From positions 50,741-114,740 of the forward strand of contig CAVVFZ010000028.1 in NCBI GenBank assembly GCA_963747555.1: DNA of 64,000 bases. Direction: 5' to 3'. Of the stretch, positions 42,732-55,254 are shown in pieces (the first letter of the stretch is position 1; every line of letters begins with the position of its first letter). The notes under the pieces were generated by a model. The model did no database searches, was not told the origin of the DNA, and was given only the letters and a program-made list of their open reading frames with translations. Made by a program: the position numbers and the translations under genes. The stretch is from DUZB01 sp963747555. Lineage in GTDB: Bacteria > Desulfobacterota > DSM-4660 > Desulfatiglandales > Desulfatiglandaceae.

Positions 42732-45700
42732 ATGAACACAAAAACAGGATTAAATGCCCTTATGGCAATTGTTTTGTTTGTTTTTTCCGTTTCATTCCTC
42801 ACTGTTCCAGGAGGCTACTGCATCTGAGACGGCCGACAGGGAAAGTATCCGGAATGCCTACGGAAAACTGCCGCTCTATTTTATTGAAAACCAGGGACAG
42901 GTTGATTCCAGGGTCAAGTTCTATATCAAAAGACCCGGTCAAACCCTCTATTTTACGGAAAATGGCATCGTGTTCGATCTTTTTCGGAGAGAAAATACTG
43001 ATCGTAAAAGGGCGGAAGGGCCGGGAAAGGATCGTTTCCGACCCGGAGAAAAATTGGAAAGACTGGTATTCAGACTCGGGTTTGAAAATGCTCGTGAAGG
43101 GGTTTTGATAGAGGGCCTGGACCGTCAAGAAGGAAGCATCAATTTTTTCAAGGGCAATGACAGGCGCCGATGGAGAACAAATGTCCCTGCCTACAAGGGG
43201 ATTGTCTACAAAAACATTTATGAAGGCATAGACCTGAAGATATTCGGGAACGGCAACGACATCGAATATGAATTTATTGTAAATCCCGGAGCGAATCCCG
43301 AGGATATTTTGTTAACCTACAATGGAATAGAAGGTCTCGACAAAAACGCGGGAGGAGAACTTCTGATAGCTACCGCTTTCGGGGAACTCAAGGAGAGCAA
43401 ACCCTATATCTATCAGGAGATAGGGGGAGAAAGGACGGTGGATGGAAGCTTTGAAATCCTGGGTTCCGCCGGTCAATCCGGACCCGGGCAATTTTCCTAC
43501 GGATTCCGTGTGGCCTCCTATGACCCCTCCTATCCCCTTATTATTGATCCCGTTCTCTCCTACTCCACCTATCTGGGGGGAACCGGTGGTGATACCGTTG
43601 GAACGGGAATAGCCATAGACACATCCGGCAACGCCTATGTGACGGGATATACCACTTCCCCCAATTTTCCCACGGTAAGCGCGTATCTGGGAACTTATGT
43701 CGGCAGCTATGATGTTTTTGTCACCAAACTTAATCCGGCGGGAAACGCATCCCTGTCTACTCCACCTATCTTGGGGGAAGCAATATCGATTATGCAAGCG
43801 GAATAGCCATAAACACGCGCAGGCAACGCCTATGTGACGGGATATACCAATTCCACCAACTTTCCCGTGTCAAACGCGTATCAGGGAAGCAACCGGGGCG
43901 GTTATGACGCCTTTATCACCAGACTTTCAACCAATGGAACGGCCCTTGACTACTCCACATATCTCGGGGGAAGCGATAGCGATTATGGAAATGGAATAGC
44001 CGTGGATGCCTCGGGCAACGCCTATGTCATAGGGGAGACCGCTACCAGCGATACGGCCGCCAACCCTTTTCCCACAACAACAGGCGCGTTTCAAGAAGTA
44101 TATGGCGGCGTTTCTGATGCCTTTGTGACGAAAATTGACACAACTCTATCAGGGGCCGCGTCGCTTATCTACTCCACCTATCTGGGGGGAACCAATTTCG
44201 ATTCCGGTTATGGAATAGCCGTAGGCGCCTCGGGAACGCCTATGTAACCGGATACACCACTTCCACCGACTTTCCCCCGGCAACGCCATATCAGGCAGCC
44301 CTCGGAGGTACCGCTGATGCCTTTGTCACCAAACTTAATCCGCGGCGGGAACTGGCCTTAACTACTCCACCTATCTGGGGGGGCACAGTATCGAGGCAGG
44401 GTATGCCATAGCCGTGGACGCCTCGGGCAGCGCCTATGTCACCGGAAAGACCAGCTCGACCGTCACCGTCAATACCACCCTCCTCCCTTTCCCCACCACG
44501 GCAAACGCGTTTCAACCGACGCATGGCGGCGGTGGCGGTCTCTTTGATGCCTTTGTCACAAAATTTTCAAGCAATGGAAGCAGCCTGACCTACTCCACGT
44601 TTTTGGGGGGAAGTAAATCCGATTCCGGAAGTGCGATTGCCGTGAACAGCTCGGGCAATGCCTACGTAGCAGGATATACCGCTTCCGGCGACTTTCCTCA
44701 GCGAAGTTCGATACAGCCGACCATGGCCGGCAATTCCGATGCCTTTGTCACGAAAATTGACACAGCTCAATCAGGGGCTGCGTCGCTTATCTACTCAACC
44801 TATCTGGGAGGAAGAGATGACGATTCCGCGGAAGGGATAGCCGTTGAGCTGCCTCAGACTTCGCCTATGTCACCGGATTGACCTACTCCACCGACTTCCC
44901 CACCACCCAAAGTCCGTTTCAGGGAACTAACCCGGACCTCTCCAGTGCCTTTGTGACAAAAATCGATGGGGCTGCTACTACCTTACCAATGGTAACCACC
45001 AAGGCGGTGACCGTTACTCTAATTGACGGAACCTACAGCGCCGCGAGCGGGGGCAACGTGCTCTCGGACGGGGGGGCGACCGTCACTGTGCGTGGCGTCT
45101 GCTGGAGCACTTCCCCCAATCCCACCACGGCAGACAACGTTCAAGCGGATGCGACCGGAGGAGAGGGGACTTTTGACGTCACCATGACGGGTCTTGTCGC
45201 GGGCACGATCTATTACGTCAGGGCCTACGCCACAAATAGCGTCGGCACAAGCTATGATGAGAACGAAATCACCTTTTCCACGTATTCCCCCCAACGGTAA
45301 CCACCAAGGCGGTGACCGGAATTACCGCAACCAGCGCCACGAGCGGGGGCAACGTGACTCTCGGACGGGGGGGCGACCGTCACTGCGCGTGGCGTCTGCT
45401 GGAGCACAGACCGCAAATCCAACGACGGCAGATAACGTTGTACCGGATGCGACCGGGGGATTGGGGACTTTTACCAGCATCATGACGGGTATCAGCCCGG
45501 GGACCTCCTACCACGTCAGGGCGTACGCTACAAATAGCGCCGGCACAAGCTACGGAAGCGATATTATGTTTTGGGGTCAGCCTTTCCCAACATGTACCGA
45601 GTGTGTCGGAGATCCGGTGTACCCTTACAATGTAACCTTTCCCGCGGGCACTGCGTGCACATGCGAAGCCACGACATCCATCACCATCGGGTCCGGTGTC

Positions 45701-45808
45701 ACCATCCAAAGCGGGGCCAAAATCAACTTCAAGGCGCCAAGGATAAATGTGAAACCAGGGGCGACCATACAACCAGGGGCCATTGTGAACATGAGGCAGA
45801 CGTATTAA
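42732..45808 (+). CDS. Secreted SBBP-repeat beta-propeller protein with FN3-like domains (several frameshifts)
   Basis: ATG 42732, after AAGGAGA, reads a signal peptide (LNALMAIVLFVFSVSFL) that continues after an early indel as EATASETADRESIRNAYGK. The N-terminal domain has LPLYFIENQGQVDSRVKFY. Then about seven SBBP repeats follow, each like YSTYLGG-x-DxGxGIAVDxSGNAYVTGYT-xSxxFP, spread over frames starting near 42754, 43834, 44414 and 44878. Two FN3-like units follow (GGATVTVRGVCWST, YYVRAYATNSVGTSY). The C-terminus has CTECVGDPVYPYN and SITIGSGVTIQSGA. The restored size is about 1020 residues. Such proteins are extracellular and may serve adhesion. At least six indels are needed. Confidence 0.75.
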
Positions 45809-45915
45809 TCCAATGGTCTATGTCAAAACCCACCCCGGCGATGGAGATGCAGCGTTTTCGTCGCCGGGGTGGAGACCTCCCCATTGGTCACCGCTTAGAA
45901 CCTGAGGATACTGTC

Positions 45916-47350
45916 ATGAAGAGAAAAAGCCTTACAAGAGTTATTTTATTCGTTGCCATGCTGCTTTTGGCGGCTTATCCGGTTTCCGGCCAGGTTCCGG
46001 ATACGGGCCAAACCAAATGTTATGACGATAGCGGCGAGATCTCCTGTCCCTCTCCGGGCCAGCCCTTTTATGGACAGGATGCTAACTTTAGCCCGAACCC
46101 CCGATCTTATACGAAACTGGACGGCAGCGGGGGCACCCTGCCCGATTCCGCCACGTCGTGGGCCATGGTCAAGGACAACGTCACCGGTTTGATCTGGGAA
46201 AAAAAGACCAATGACGGAACCATTCATGATAAGGACGATACCTATTACTGGTATGACAGCAATCCGTGGACCAATGGCGGAAACGCCGGTTTTGCGGGCG
46301 GGGGCGCGAACACGGAGGAATTTATCAAGGACCTGAATGATGCCAATTTCGGGGGGTATGCGGATTGGCGGCTGCCTACGATCAAAGAGCTGGCCTATCT
46401 TGTCAACAGAAGCATTCCCAATCCCGGCCCAACCATCGATGCGACCTATTTTCCAGATACCAATGCAACCTCTTACTGGTCCGCAACGACCCTTGCCGAT
46501 GATGCTTCTAGTGCCTGGGGAATTGGTTTCGACTACGGATCTGATGACAGCAACGGCAAAAATGTTCGCGCTTGTGTGCGTGCCGTTCGCGGCGAACCTT
46601 TAATGGCTGGGTATGTTGACAATGGAAACGGTACGGTTACAGACACATCCACCGAGCCTGACCTGGCAGAAGGATACGCCGGAAGATATTGTGACCTGGG
46701 AGCAGGCGTTGGCCTATTGCGAGTCCCTCTCTCTTGGAGGGTATACGGACTGGCGCTTGCCGAACATCAATGAACTGCGGTCTCTGGTGGAGTACAGCAT
46801 GTATGATCCGGCCGTCCACCCGACCTATTTTCCCGATACGCTCTCTCTGTTTTATTGGTCATCCACGACCAGCGCCATCAATGTCCTCAACGCATGGGGC
46901 ATATCCTTTCTGAACGGCAGCGGAAAAAGTGCCAACAAAGGCAGTTTCAGCCAGGTGCGTGCGGTGCGGGGGGGCCAAGCTGCTCCTCCTTCCCCGTGTG
47001 TGCCGAACATCAAGGCCAATGGGCAGGAGGGGTCTATTACTGTTTCAGCCCAGACGCCGGTTGCCATAACGGCCAGCCTTGCGCCAGGGGATGAAGCGGG
47101 AAAAAATGCCGATTGGTGGCTTATATTAAGCGCATTCGGAGACATCTATTCCCTGACTTCCACGGGATGGATGCCGGGAATCGAACCGTTGATCCAATAT
47201 CCCTTGGAGACGGTATCTCCTGCGCTGATCTACTCCGGCCTTCTTCCGGTGGGAAGCTATGTCTTCTACATGGGAGTGGATACAACCCCGGATGATATTC
47301 TTGATGAACCGCTTTATTATGATTATGTGGAGATCCATGTGGTCCCATGA
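45916..47350 (+). CDS. Secreted protein with two DUF1566 (Lcl-like) domains (one frameshift)
   Basis: The start ATG 45916 follows CTGAGG and gives a signal peptide (VILFVAMLLLAAYPVSG). The first DUF1566 domain has KDNVTGLIWEKKT, GGYADWRLPTIKELAYLVN and SYWSATTLADDASSAWGI. After an indel near 46655 the second domain begins LTWQKDTPEDIVTWEQAL and has GGYTDWRLPNINELRSLVEY and FYWSSTT. A C-terminal part (CVPNIKANGQEGSITVSAQ) is of the kind often found after such domains. The restored length is about 477 residues. It probably acts outside the cell; function unknown. Confidence 0.8.
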
Positions 47351-47432
47351 TATAAGACTTCAAAGACAGATTTCCGAGCCACGATGTGTAATGAATTTTC
47401 CTGCGTCACAAAGAGAATCGAAAGGAGTTGGA

Positions 47433-48209
47433 TTGAAAAAACGAAGCCTGTTTTTCATTGTTCGGTCTGATTGCCACCGTAATGTTTTTTGTCTGGGGAG
47501 TGGACCGGGGCGCATACGGGCAATCCCAATCCGACCATTGACACCGCAAGCCGAAAAGGCGGCCAGGCCACACCCGATGAGACGCCTGTTCTCAAGACAC
47601 AAAAGGACCAGGTCAATTACGCCATAGGCGTCCATTTAATCGGCAACTTCAAGAGGCAGGGAGTCGATATTGATCTGGATCTGGTGATAAAAGGGATGCG
47701 GGATGCCTATTCGGGGGGAAAGCTACTCATGAGCGATGGCGACCTTCAACGATCCTTCATGGTCTATCAGTCTGAAATGCGGCGAACGCAGTCAAAGATC
47801 GTTTCCTCAAAAGCGGAACAAAACAGAGAATGCAGGGAAAGGTCTTTTTGGAGGAGAACGGGAAGAAGGAAGGGGTTATCGACCTTGCCGAGCGGTCTGC
47901 AGTACGAAATATTGAGGATGGGAGAAGGCAAAAAGCCCACGGACGCCGATTCCGTGGAATGCCACTATCGGGGAACCTTTATCAACGGCAAGGAGTTTGA
48001 CAATTCCTACAAAAGAGGTGGTCCCGTAACCTTCAAGGTAAAAGGCGTCATTCCAGGCTGGGCTGAGGCGCTCAAACTTATGCCGGTCGGTTCCAAATGG
48101 CGGATTTTTGTTCCGTCCGAGCTTGCTTACGGAGAACGTGGAGCAGGCGACCTCCATCGGACCGAATACCACACTTATTTTTGAGATAGAGCTCCTGGCC
48201 ATCAAATAA
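47433..48209 (+). CDS. FKBP-type peptidyl-prolyl isomerase, secreted (multiple frameshifts)
   Basis: AAAGGAG lies five bases before a TTG at 47433. The frame gives KKRSLFFIV, and after an indel FGLIATVMFFVWGVDRGAYG, a signal anchor. The FKBP N-terminal dimer part reads KDQVNYAIGVHLIGNFKRQG, then KVFLEENGKKEGVID in another frame. The catalytic domain has LPSGLQYEILRMGEG, DSVECHYRGTFINGKEFDNS and GWAEALKLMPVGSKWRIFVP. After a last shift near 48150 it ends IGPNTTLIFEIELLAIK with TAA at 48207-48209. It helps fold periplasmic or secreted proteins, possibly the large neighbours. Confidence 0.8.
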
Positions 48210-48270
48210 ATGACGGGAGCATATAAAAACGATTTCATATAGAAGCCGATTTGAGAAAGGAGGACAAAGC

Positions 48271-48590
48271 ATGAAAATAGTATCGTTATGTAGCCGTATC
48301 TATTTTATTTTCTTTTTTGTGGATTTCCATGGCGAACGCCGAGCCTGACAATACGGCGGCGGCCCTGGACCGAGGGATTTCAGGATCAGGTCTTTATCCA
48401 GGGAGAGCGGATCATACCGCCCAGGGCGGGGGTTTCCTATAAAGAAAAAGTTATGATGCAGCGTGAAATCAAAAAGCGAGCCTCAGCCATGAGGAATACC
48501 CTGATGAGAGAAGCGGCAATGGAAAGACAGAAGGAAAGCCGGAATGCGATGCAGCAAGCACCGATGCAAGTAGAATCACCGATGCAATAA
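48271..48590 (+). CDS. Small secreted helical protein (frameshifted)
   Basis: AAAGGAGG precedes the ATG at 48271. The first frame stops early, but joined frames give a signal peptide (FSFLWISMANA), then PDNTAAALDRG, QDQVFIQGERIIPPRAGVSY and a charged helix KEKVMMQREIKKRASAMRN, ending QVESPMQ with TAA at 48588-48590. The product would be about 105 residues, Met-rich at the C-terminus. Not a family I know. It sits between the FKBP and multicopper oxidase genes, which suggests a helper role for the oxidase, by inference only. Confidence 0.5.
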
Positions 48591-48658
48591 AAATCAACGA
48601 TGGAGCCTTAACCCGTATTATGGCCGTAAAACGCTCTTGTTACCAGTTGGGGGAAAGA

Positions 48659-51600
48659 ATGAAAACACAGCGATTATTGATTATGATTGCCGTGCTCACG
48701 GCAATGGCAATTCACCTGTTGGGCGTGGGAGTGGCGGTGGCTTTTACTCCCGCGGAGATCTTGCAGATGAGCAGGGAAACCGGTATACCGGATTACTTCA
48801 ACACGCCCAATTATGCCTACAGTCCACCGCTCCGGAAATTTGTGGACACTTTGCCCGGGCTTGGACTCTGCGAACGCGAATAATCTCGGCCAGTATATCC
48901 CGGTGGCGGTTCCGGATACAACAACGTACCCGGGATCCGATTATTATGAAATAGAGATAGGGCAGGTTCGGGAGCAGGTGCATAGCGACCTGCCGCCGTT
49001 ACAGGCGGGCAACCGGGGGCACCTGTTTCGGGAGTACCGGCAGACCAATGCGCGAGACCGGAATGGAAATCTGATACCTGAGGTCAATCATTCCATTTTC
49101 TGGGACCCATCATCGTTGTCCAGAAAAACCATCCGGTGCGCATCAAGTTTACCAATATCGCTGCCCACCGGCGAGGCCGGCGACCTGTTCGTTCCCGTGG
49201 ATACCACCGTCATGGGGTCCGGAGAGTTTGAGATCAATTTTGATCCGGAAACCAAGATGCCCATTCCCTATGATGTGGGGGGTCTTTACGCAGAATCGGG
49301 CGACCATCCATCTTCATGGCGGTCGTACCCCATGGATCAGTGACGGAACGGCCCATCAGTGGATCACTCCGGCGGGAGAACGCACGAGATATAAAAAAGG
49401 GGTCAGCGTGTACTATGTGCCGGATATGTGGTTTGACGCCAATGGAAATACACATAACTGCAGTGCGCGGGACAGACCACCTGCAATGTGGCCGGCGCCA
49501 CGAACAATCCCGGCGATGGATCCCAGACCTACTACTATACCAACGAGCAGAGCTCGCGGCTCATGTTTTATCACGACCATGCCTGGGGCACCACGCGCCA
49601 GGACGTCTATATAGGGGAAGCCGCGGGCTATATCGTCAGGGACCAGACCGAACAGGGCCTGATTGATGCCGGATCTGATTCCTTCCGGAAGCTCAGGAGA
49701 TTCCCCTGGTGTTCATGGACAAGACCTTTGTGGACGCAACAGGGACCCCGGCTACCAACCCCAACCACATCCTCAATACGGATCCCACCTGGATATGGGG
49801 AAGCCAGCCCGGAACGGTCGTGCCCTGGGATGCGACCAATGCGGTTCCCGTAACCGGCGACCTCTGGTGGCCCCATGTATACATGCCGGCCCAGAACCCT
49901 GTACAATCCCGACCTGAGCGGAATCGCGGCCTATGGCCGATGGCATTACGGTCCCTGGTTCTGGCCGCCCACCAACGATGTTCTTTTTGGGCCGGTGGCC
50001 AATGTGTATTACGATCCGGCCTGTGTACCCAATGCCGGTAACAACTATTTCTGTCAGCCGCCGGAGATGCCGGGAACGCCCAATCCGTCGTGGGGTGCGG
50101 AGGCCTTCATGGATACCCCGATGATCAACGGCACCGCCTATCCCAAGCTCACGGTGGCTCCTGAGAAATATCGTTTCCGCATATTGAACGCGGCCCATGA
50201 CCGCTTTGTTAACCTGCAGCTGTATGTAGCCAGCCCCGATCGTGGACAGCATCACGGTTACCAATGGGGGCAGCGGATATGACGCAATTCACCACCTGAA
50301 TGTCACTATTACGGGCGGCGACGGAACGAGGCGCTACCGCCGTGGCAACCATGGACGTGGCGGAGGTGTGACGGGCTATCGACATCGTAACCGTCGGCAG
50401 CGGTTTTACTTCACCCCTACGGTTACCATTACCGACCCCGTAGCGACCAGGCGGTACGGGAGCCGCCGCCACGGCAACCGTCTATACGGCAATTAACCGA
50501 AGTCGGCATGGTTCCGGCCTATCAAGACCTCGGGTTTCCCTGACCTTTGGCCTACGGACGGCAGGGAGGGCGGTGTTCCCGATCCGGCCAAACGGGGTCC
50601 CGCCATCGTCCAGATCGGATCGGAAGGCGGCTTTCTGCCGGGTCCGGTTGTGTTGCCCAACCTGCCGGTCAACTGGAATTATGATCCCACAACCTTTACC
50701 GCCGGACTGGTGCTTCAACAAAACGAGGGCGGCGGTACCTTGTTTATAGGTCCCGCCGAAAGGGCGGATATTATTGTTGACTTTACCGATTTTGCAGGGA
50801 AGACACTGATTCTATACAATGACGCACCCGCGCCATGGCCGGCATTAGATCCCCATTATGACTATTACACAACCGATCCGGACAGGAGGGATATGGGCGG
50901 TGCCACGCCGACTCCGCCCGGATATGGCCCCAACACCCGGACGCTCATGCAGATAGTGGTTATCCGGGAGGCGGCGGCACCGCAACGCCTAACGCCTACG
51001 ATGCAGCGAATTTTGACGCGCTCCAGACCGCATTTGCCGGCCCGAACGGCGTGTTTGCAACCGGGCAGGAACCGATCATCGTCGGGCAAAGCGCCTACAA
51101 TGCCGCTTATGACATGAACTTTCCCGCCACCTGGCCCAACTGGGGGTTGTCGAGAATTACGGATGAGTCCATCAGTTTCATGCAGACCGACGGAACGATC
51201 GTGAGACAATTTCCCCATGAAGCTCAAGGCCATTCAGGATGAAATGGGGGAGGTTTTTGATGATTACGGCCGCATGAGCGCCAAGCTGGGTCTCGAGATT
51301 GCAAACGCTCCCGGCGGAGTGTAAGAACTTTGCCCTGCAGAACTTTATTGATCCCCCCACGGAGATCGTGGCACAGGATCAGATCCAGATCTGGAAGATC
51401 ACGCAGAACGGGGTGGACACGCACCCTGTTCACTTTCATTTCTTTGAGGTGCAACTGCTCAACCGGGTGGGCTGGGATGGATTCATATACCTGCCCGATC
51501 CAAACGAAATCGGATGGAAAGATACGGTCAGGATCAGCCCGTTGGAGGATACGATCGTCGCCCTCAGGCCGGCACGCATGTTCTTCCCCTTTACTGTTCC

Positions 51601-52630
51601 CGAGAGCATTCGTCCTTTGAATCCGGCCTTTCCCATGGGATCCAACGTCGGTTTTTCAAATATGGATCCGACGACGGGCCAGGCGCTTCTCACCCCGACC
51701 ATCAACTACATGCACAACTTCGGCCACGAGTATCTGTGGCACTGCCACATCCTCAGCCACGAAGAACAGGATATGATGCGGGTCCTGGTGCTGAATCCCG
51801 TCTCCAAGACCGAGTATACTATGGTGGAAGAATGGTCCTCTGAACCCGCGATCACCCTCCTGAGACCAGCCATGAAGTGTTCTGGTACTTGGATGGGGTA
51901 ACGCGAATCGGAACGGCGGAAATCACCCCCGACGAACCCAATCTGAACTGGAAAATCGTGGGCAGGGGCGACTTCAACATGGACGGCCAGATTGATATCC
52001 TCTGGAGTAACACGTCTACCGGCGCAAACAGGGTATGGTTGATGGATCGAACATTCCGCATTGCCGAGGTGGCCCTCAACAATCGCCCCAATGCGAACTC
52101 ACAAATTGTGGGCACGGGCGATTTCAACGATGACGGCCACGTTGACATCCTCTGGAGAGACACCTCTACCGGCGATACCACGGCCTGGTATATGGGGTAT
52201 AATAGGGGAACAACGCCAATCAACGGGACAATAACTTACCTGGGGACGGCGCAGACTTCGGTTTCCGAAAACGATCTGGACTGGAAAATTGTTGGGATCG
52301 GTGACTTCGACGGAGACGGCAAGCCGGACATCCTCTGGAGAAACACCTCAACAACCATCCCACCGGAGGAAATAAAGGGTCTGGTATATGGATGGGGTGA
52401 CGTATCTGGGAGAGCAATCAATAACTCCCGAAACCAACCCGGATTGGGAGATCGTGGGTGTCGGTGACTTTAACAGCGACATCAAACCCGACATCCTCTG
52501 GAGAAACACCTCCACGACCATTCCACCGGGAGGAGACATGAGAGTCTGGTATATGGATGGGGCGCAAAAAATCGGGGAAACCCCGCTCCTTCCCAGCGTT
52601 ACCGATCTGACCTGGGAGATTGTGGGATAA
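48659..52630 (+). CDS. Secreted multicopper oxidase with GGSGY insert and C-terminal FG-GAP repeats (many frameshifts)
   Basis: A signal peptide (LLIMIAVLTAMAIHLLGVG) is followed by PAEILQMSRETGIPDYFN. All four copper-site motifs can be read across the frames: HLHGGRTPWISDG (His codons from 49309), FYHDHAWGTTR (49572-49580), HPVHFHFFE (near 51422) and LWHCHILSHEEQDMM (51740-51780), whose Cys, His and Met define the type 1 site. An insert near 50240-50480 has two SITVTNGGSGYD / FTPTVTITDP units. After 51870 the chain runs into four and a half repeats of VGxGDFNxDGxxDILWRNTSTG, an FG-GAP/VCBS propeller, which stops within a repeat at 52630. About 1310 codons, with at least ten indels. Metal or substrate oxidation is likely; the substrate is unknown. 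Confidence 0.8.
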
Positions 52631-52653
52631 AATAGCAACGTTTCATATAATCG

Positions 52654-52694
52654 ATTTCGGGGTATCCTAACTAAAGGGTACCCCGAAATTTTTT
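52654..52694 (+). terminator. Rho-independent terminator of the secreted-protein operon
   Basis: ATTTCGGGGTATCC (52654-52667) pairs with GGGTACCCCGAAAT (52676-52689), 14 pairs including one G-U, around an eight-base loop, with six T from 52689. It lies 24 bases after the oxidase stop. Confidence 0.9.
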
Positions 52695-52795
52695 CCGGAC
52701 CTGGTTCATGCCAGGATTATGAACACCCATTTCAAGAGACACAACAACCACTCGTCCGAATATCACAGGACTGATCATCCTCCCCCAATGATCAG

Positions 52796-54458
52796 TTACA
52801 GGTCTATTTTTCCAGTGACCGCCTTGCTTTTCCAAAAACGCCGGATCAGGGCGTTCGTTGAACTGTCGTGGCCTAAGCGGGGCTCTTCAGGGCTCTCCAG
52901 CTCGGGGAGGATGCGCTGGGCCAGGGCCTTGCCCAGTTCGACGCCCCACTGGTCAAATGAGTTGATGCCCCAGATGGTACCCTGGGTAAAAACGCTGTGC
53001 TCGTAGAGGGCCACGAGTTTGCCCAACGTTTCGGGCGTCAAACGCTCGGCAAGGAGGGTATTGGAAGGACGGTTGCCCTCAAAAACCTTGTGCGGAACGA
53101 GATGATCCGGAATGCCTTCGGCCTTCACTTCTTCCGGGGTTTTTCCGAAAGCCAGCGCTTCGGTCTGGGCGAAGACATTGGCCAGCAACATCCGGTGGTG
53201 CCGGCCCAGGGGATTGAGGGGTTGAAGGAAGGCGATGAAATCACACGGAATCAGCCGCGTGCCCTGATGAATCAGTTGATAAAAGGAGTGCTGGCCGTTG
53301 GTTCCCGGTTCGCCCCAATAGATGGGACCGGTCTGGTAGTCGGTCTTGATTCCATCCAGGGTAACGTGTTTGCCGTTGCTCTCCATGGTCAGTTGCTGGA
53401 GATAGGCGGGAAATCGCTTCAGATATTGGTCGTAGGGCAGGACCGCCACGGTCTGGGCATCAAAAAAGTCGTTGTACCAGACGGATAGAAGACCCATGAG
53501 GACGGGCAGGTTGTCTGCGAATGGCGTGGTGCGGAAGTGTTCATCCATTTCATGGAAGCCGTCCAGCATGGCCCGGAAATGGTCCGGACCGATGGCCAGC
53601 ATGGTGGAAAGGCCGATGGCCGAGTCCATGGAATACCGCCCGCCGACCCAATCCCAGAACTCGAACATATTGTCGGTATCGATGCCGAATTTCGCCACCC
53701 CCTCGGCGTTGGTGGAAACCGCGACAAAATGCCGGGCCACCGATTTTTCGTCGCCTCCAAGCCCCGCGACAGACCAGTCGCGGGCCGTGTGGGCGTTGGT
53801 CATGGTCTCCAGGGTGGTAAAGGTTTTAGACGAAATGATGAAGAGGGTTTCCGACGGATCAAGATCCCGGACCGCCTCCGCGAAATCGGTGGCATCCACA
53901 TTGGAAACGAAACGAAAGGTCATGTCGCGCTCGCTGTAATGTTTGAGCGCCTCATAGGCCATTACCGGGCCCAGGTCGGAACCCCCGATGCCGATGTTGA
54001 TGACGTTTCGGATCCGCTTGCCGGTGTGGCCCACCCACGCGCCGCTCCGGATGCGTTCGGAGAAGTTCGCCATCTTTTCCAGAACCTCGTGGACCCCGGG
54101 CACGACATTTTCGCCATCCACGACGATGACCGCCCCCTTCGGAGCGCGCAGGGCGATATGCAGGACGGCCCGCTTTTCCGTACGGTTGATCTTTTCACCC
54201 CGGAACATGGCTTCAATCCGGTCCTTCAAGCCCGATTCCTCGGCCAGATTCATAAGCAGCCCGAGAGTTTCATCGGTGATGCGGTTCTTGGAGTAATCCA
54301 GATAAAGCCCCGCGGCTTCAACGGTCATCCGCTCGCCGCGGCCGGGATCATCGCCGAAGAGTTTGCGGAGATGCAGTCCCCGAATCTCCTGATAGTGGGT
54401 CATTCAGGGCCTTCCAGGCCGGACTTTCGGTGAGAGGTGCCGTCCCTGCTGCTGTCAT
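52796..54458 (-). CDS. pgi: Glucose-6-phosphate isomerase (frameshift near start)
   Basis: Interconverts glucose 6-phosphate and fructose 6-phosphate in the cytoplasm. Motifs are INIGIGGSDLGPVMAYEAL, ISSKTFTTLETMTNA, WDWVGGRYSMDSAIGLS, EPGTNGQHSFYQLIHQGT and FDQWGVELGK. The long frame starts at 54403 with THYQEIRGLHLRKLF. A second frame from ATG 54458, with GGAGC upstream, reads TAAGTAPLTESPAWKAL, the normal N-terminus, so one indel lies near 54400. The restored length is ~553 residues, the usual bacterial size. It stands 18 bases after nuoA and across a terminator-free gap from the sugar genes, to which it belongs functionally. Confidence 0.92.
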
Positions 54459-54476
54459 ATTTGCGCTCCTTTTGTC

Positions 54477-54947
54477 TCAAACGTTGTCACTCTCGATCTC
54501 CGCGGGCATGCCGTTCATGACCATTTCTTTCACAATTTCAGGTTGCTGACTCCCGATTTTCCAACGGAGGCCGCCCTTTTTCCAGATATAAAAAAGGCTT
54601 AAGAGCAGCACCACAATAAAGAAGGTGATCCGCATCCATCCGATCCATCCCAGTTCCTCGAAGGCCACGGCCCAGGCGAAAATGAAAACCGTCTCCAGGT
54701 CAAAAATAAGAAAGAAAAGGGCCACCAGATAGAAGGGAACCGGATAACGGAACCAGGCTGTCCCGGTGGGGATGATCCCGCATTCATAAGGGGTCGCTTT
54801 TTCATAGGTTGTCTTTCTTTCTCCCAGCCAGCCGCAGAGAAATAAAAGCACCCCGACAAGTCCGAGGACCATGATCGCGTAGAGCGCCAGGCTGAATATG
54901 CCCGGTTCCCAGGGTGAAAAACTCGAAATTGCATCGTGCGCCGTCAT
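54477..54947 (-). CDS. nuoA: NADH-quinone oxidoreductase subunit A, isolated
   Basis: A three-helix membrane subunit of complex I, 156 residues from the ATG at 54947, which has GGAGGG seven bases before it; a longer frame to 55151 lacks such a site. Hallmarks are ERKTTYEKATPYECGIIPTG with the conserved Cys loop, then RYPVPFYLVALFFLIFDLET and FAWAVAFEELGW. The C-terminus is a Lys/Arg-rich tail. No other nuo gene follows; the next gene on this strand is pgi. The rest of complex I is therefore elsewhere, or this is a second stray copy. Confidence 0.9.
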   Translation of the reverse strand: MTAHDAISSFSPWEPGIFSLALYAIMVLGLVGVLLFLCGWLGERKTTYEKATPYECGIIPTGTAWFRYPVPFYLVALFFLIFDLETVFIFAWAVAFEELGWIGWMRITFFIVVLLLSLFYIWKKGGLRWKIGSQQPEIVKEMVMNGMPAEIESDNV

Positions 54948-55254
54948 GTTGTGCCCTCCGATTTCATCCATCCCGCCCATCTGAAACGATCCAAGCATAG
55001 AAAAGGGTTCCCGCGAATGAAATGGGGTGAATACTGTATTTTGGTCTGGATTTACATGAAAACGTATTTTCTTTAACACATTTACACCAAGGCCTTTAGA
55101 GAAAAATTGCATCCTATGCAAAAATCCTGAGAACAAATACCATGTTTCCATCCAGAAAATAGGGGCTTTAACCCATTTCCGTTTTCCGTGGAGATGGTAG
55201 AGTGAAGAAAAAACAATAATAAATAGCTATGTCTAGTTCCTTTGAGGAAGAATC
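54948..55254. other. Divergent gap between nuoA and rpiB; no gene seen
   Basis: The nuoA frame extends back into this gap but without a ribosome site or family sequence. The gap must hold the promoters of both divergent units. GAGGAAG just before 55255 is the rpiB ribosome site. No inverted repeat stood out. Confidence 0.45.

Noticed and set aside
53537..54433. 298-codon plus-strand frame
   Set aside because: Antisense to pgi, whose motifs are complete.
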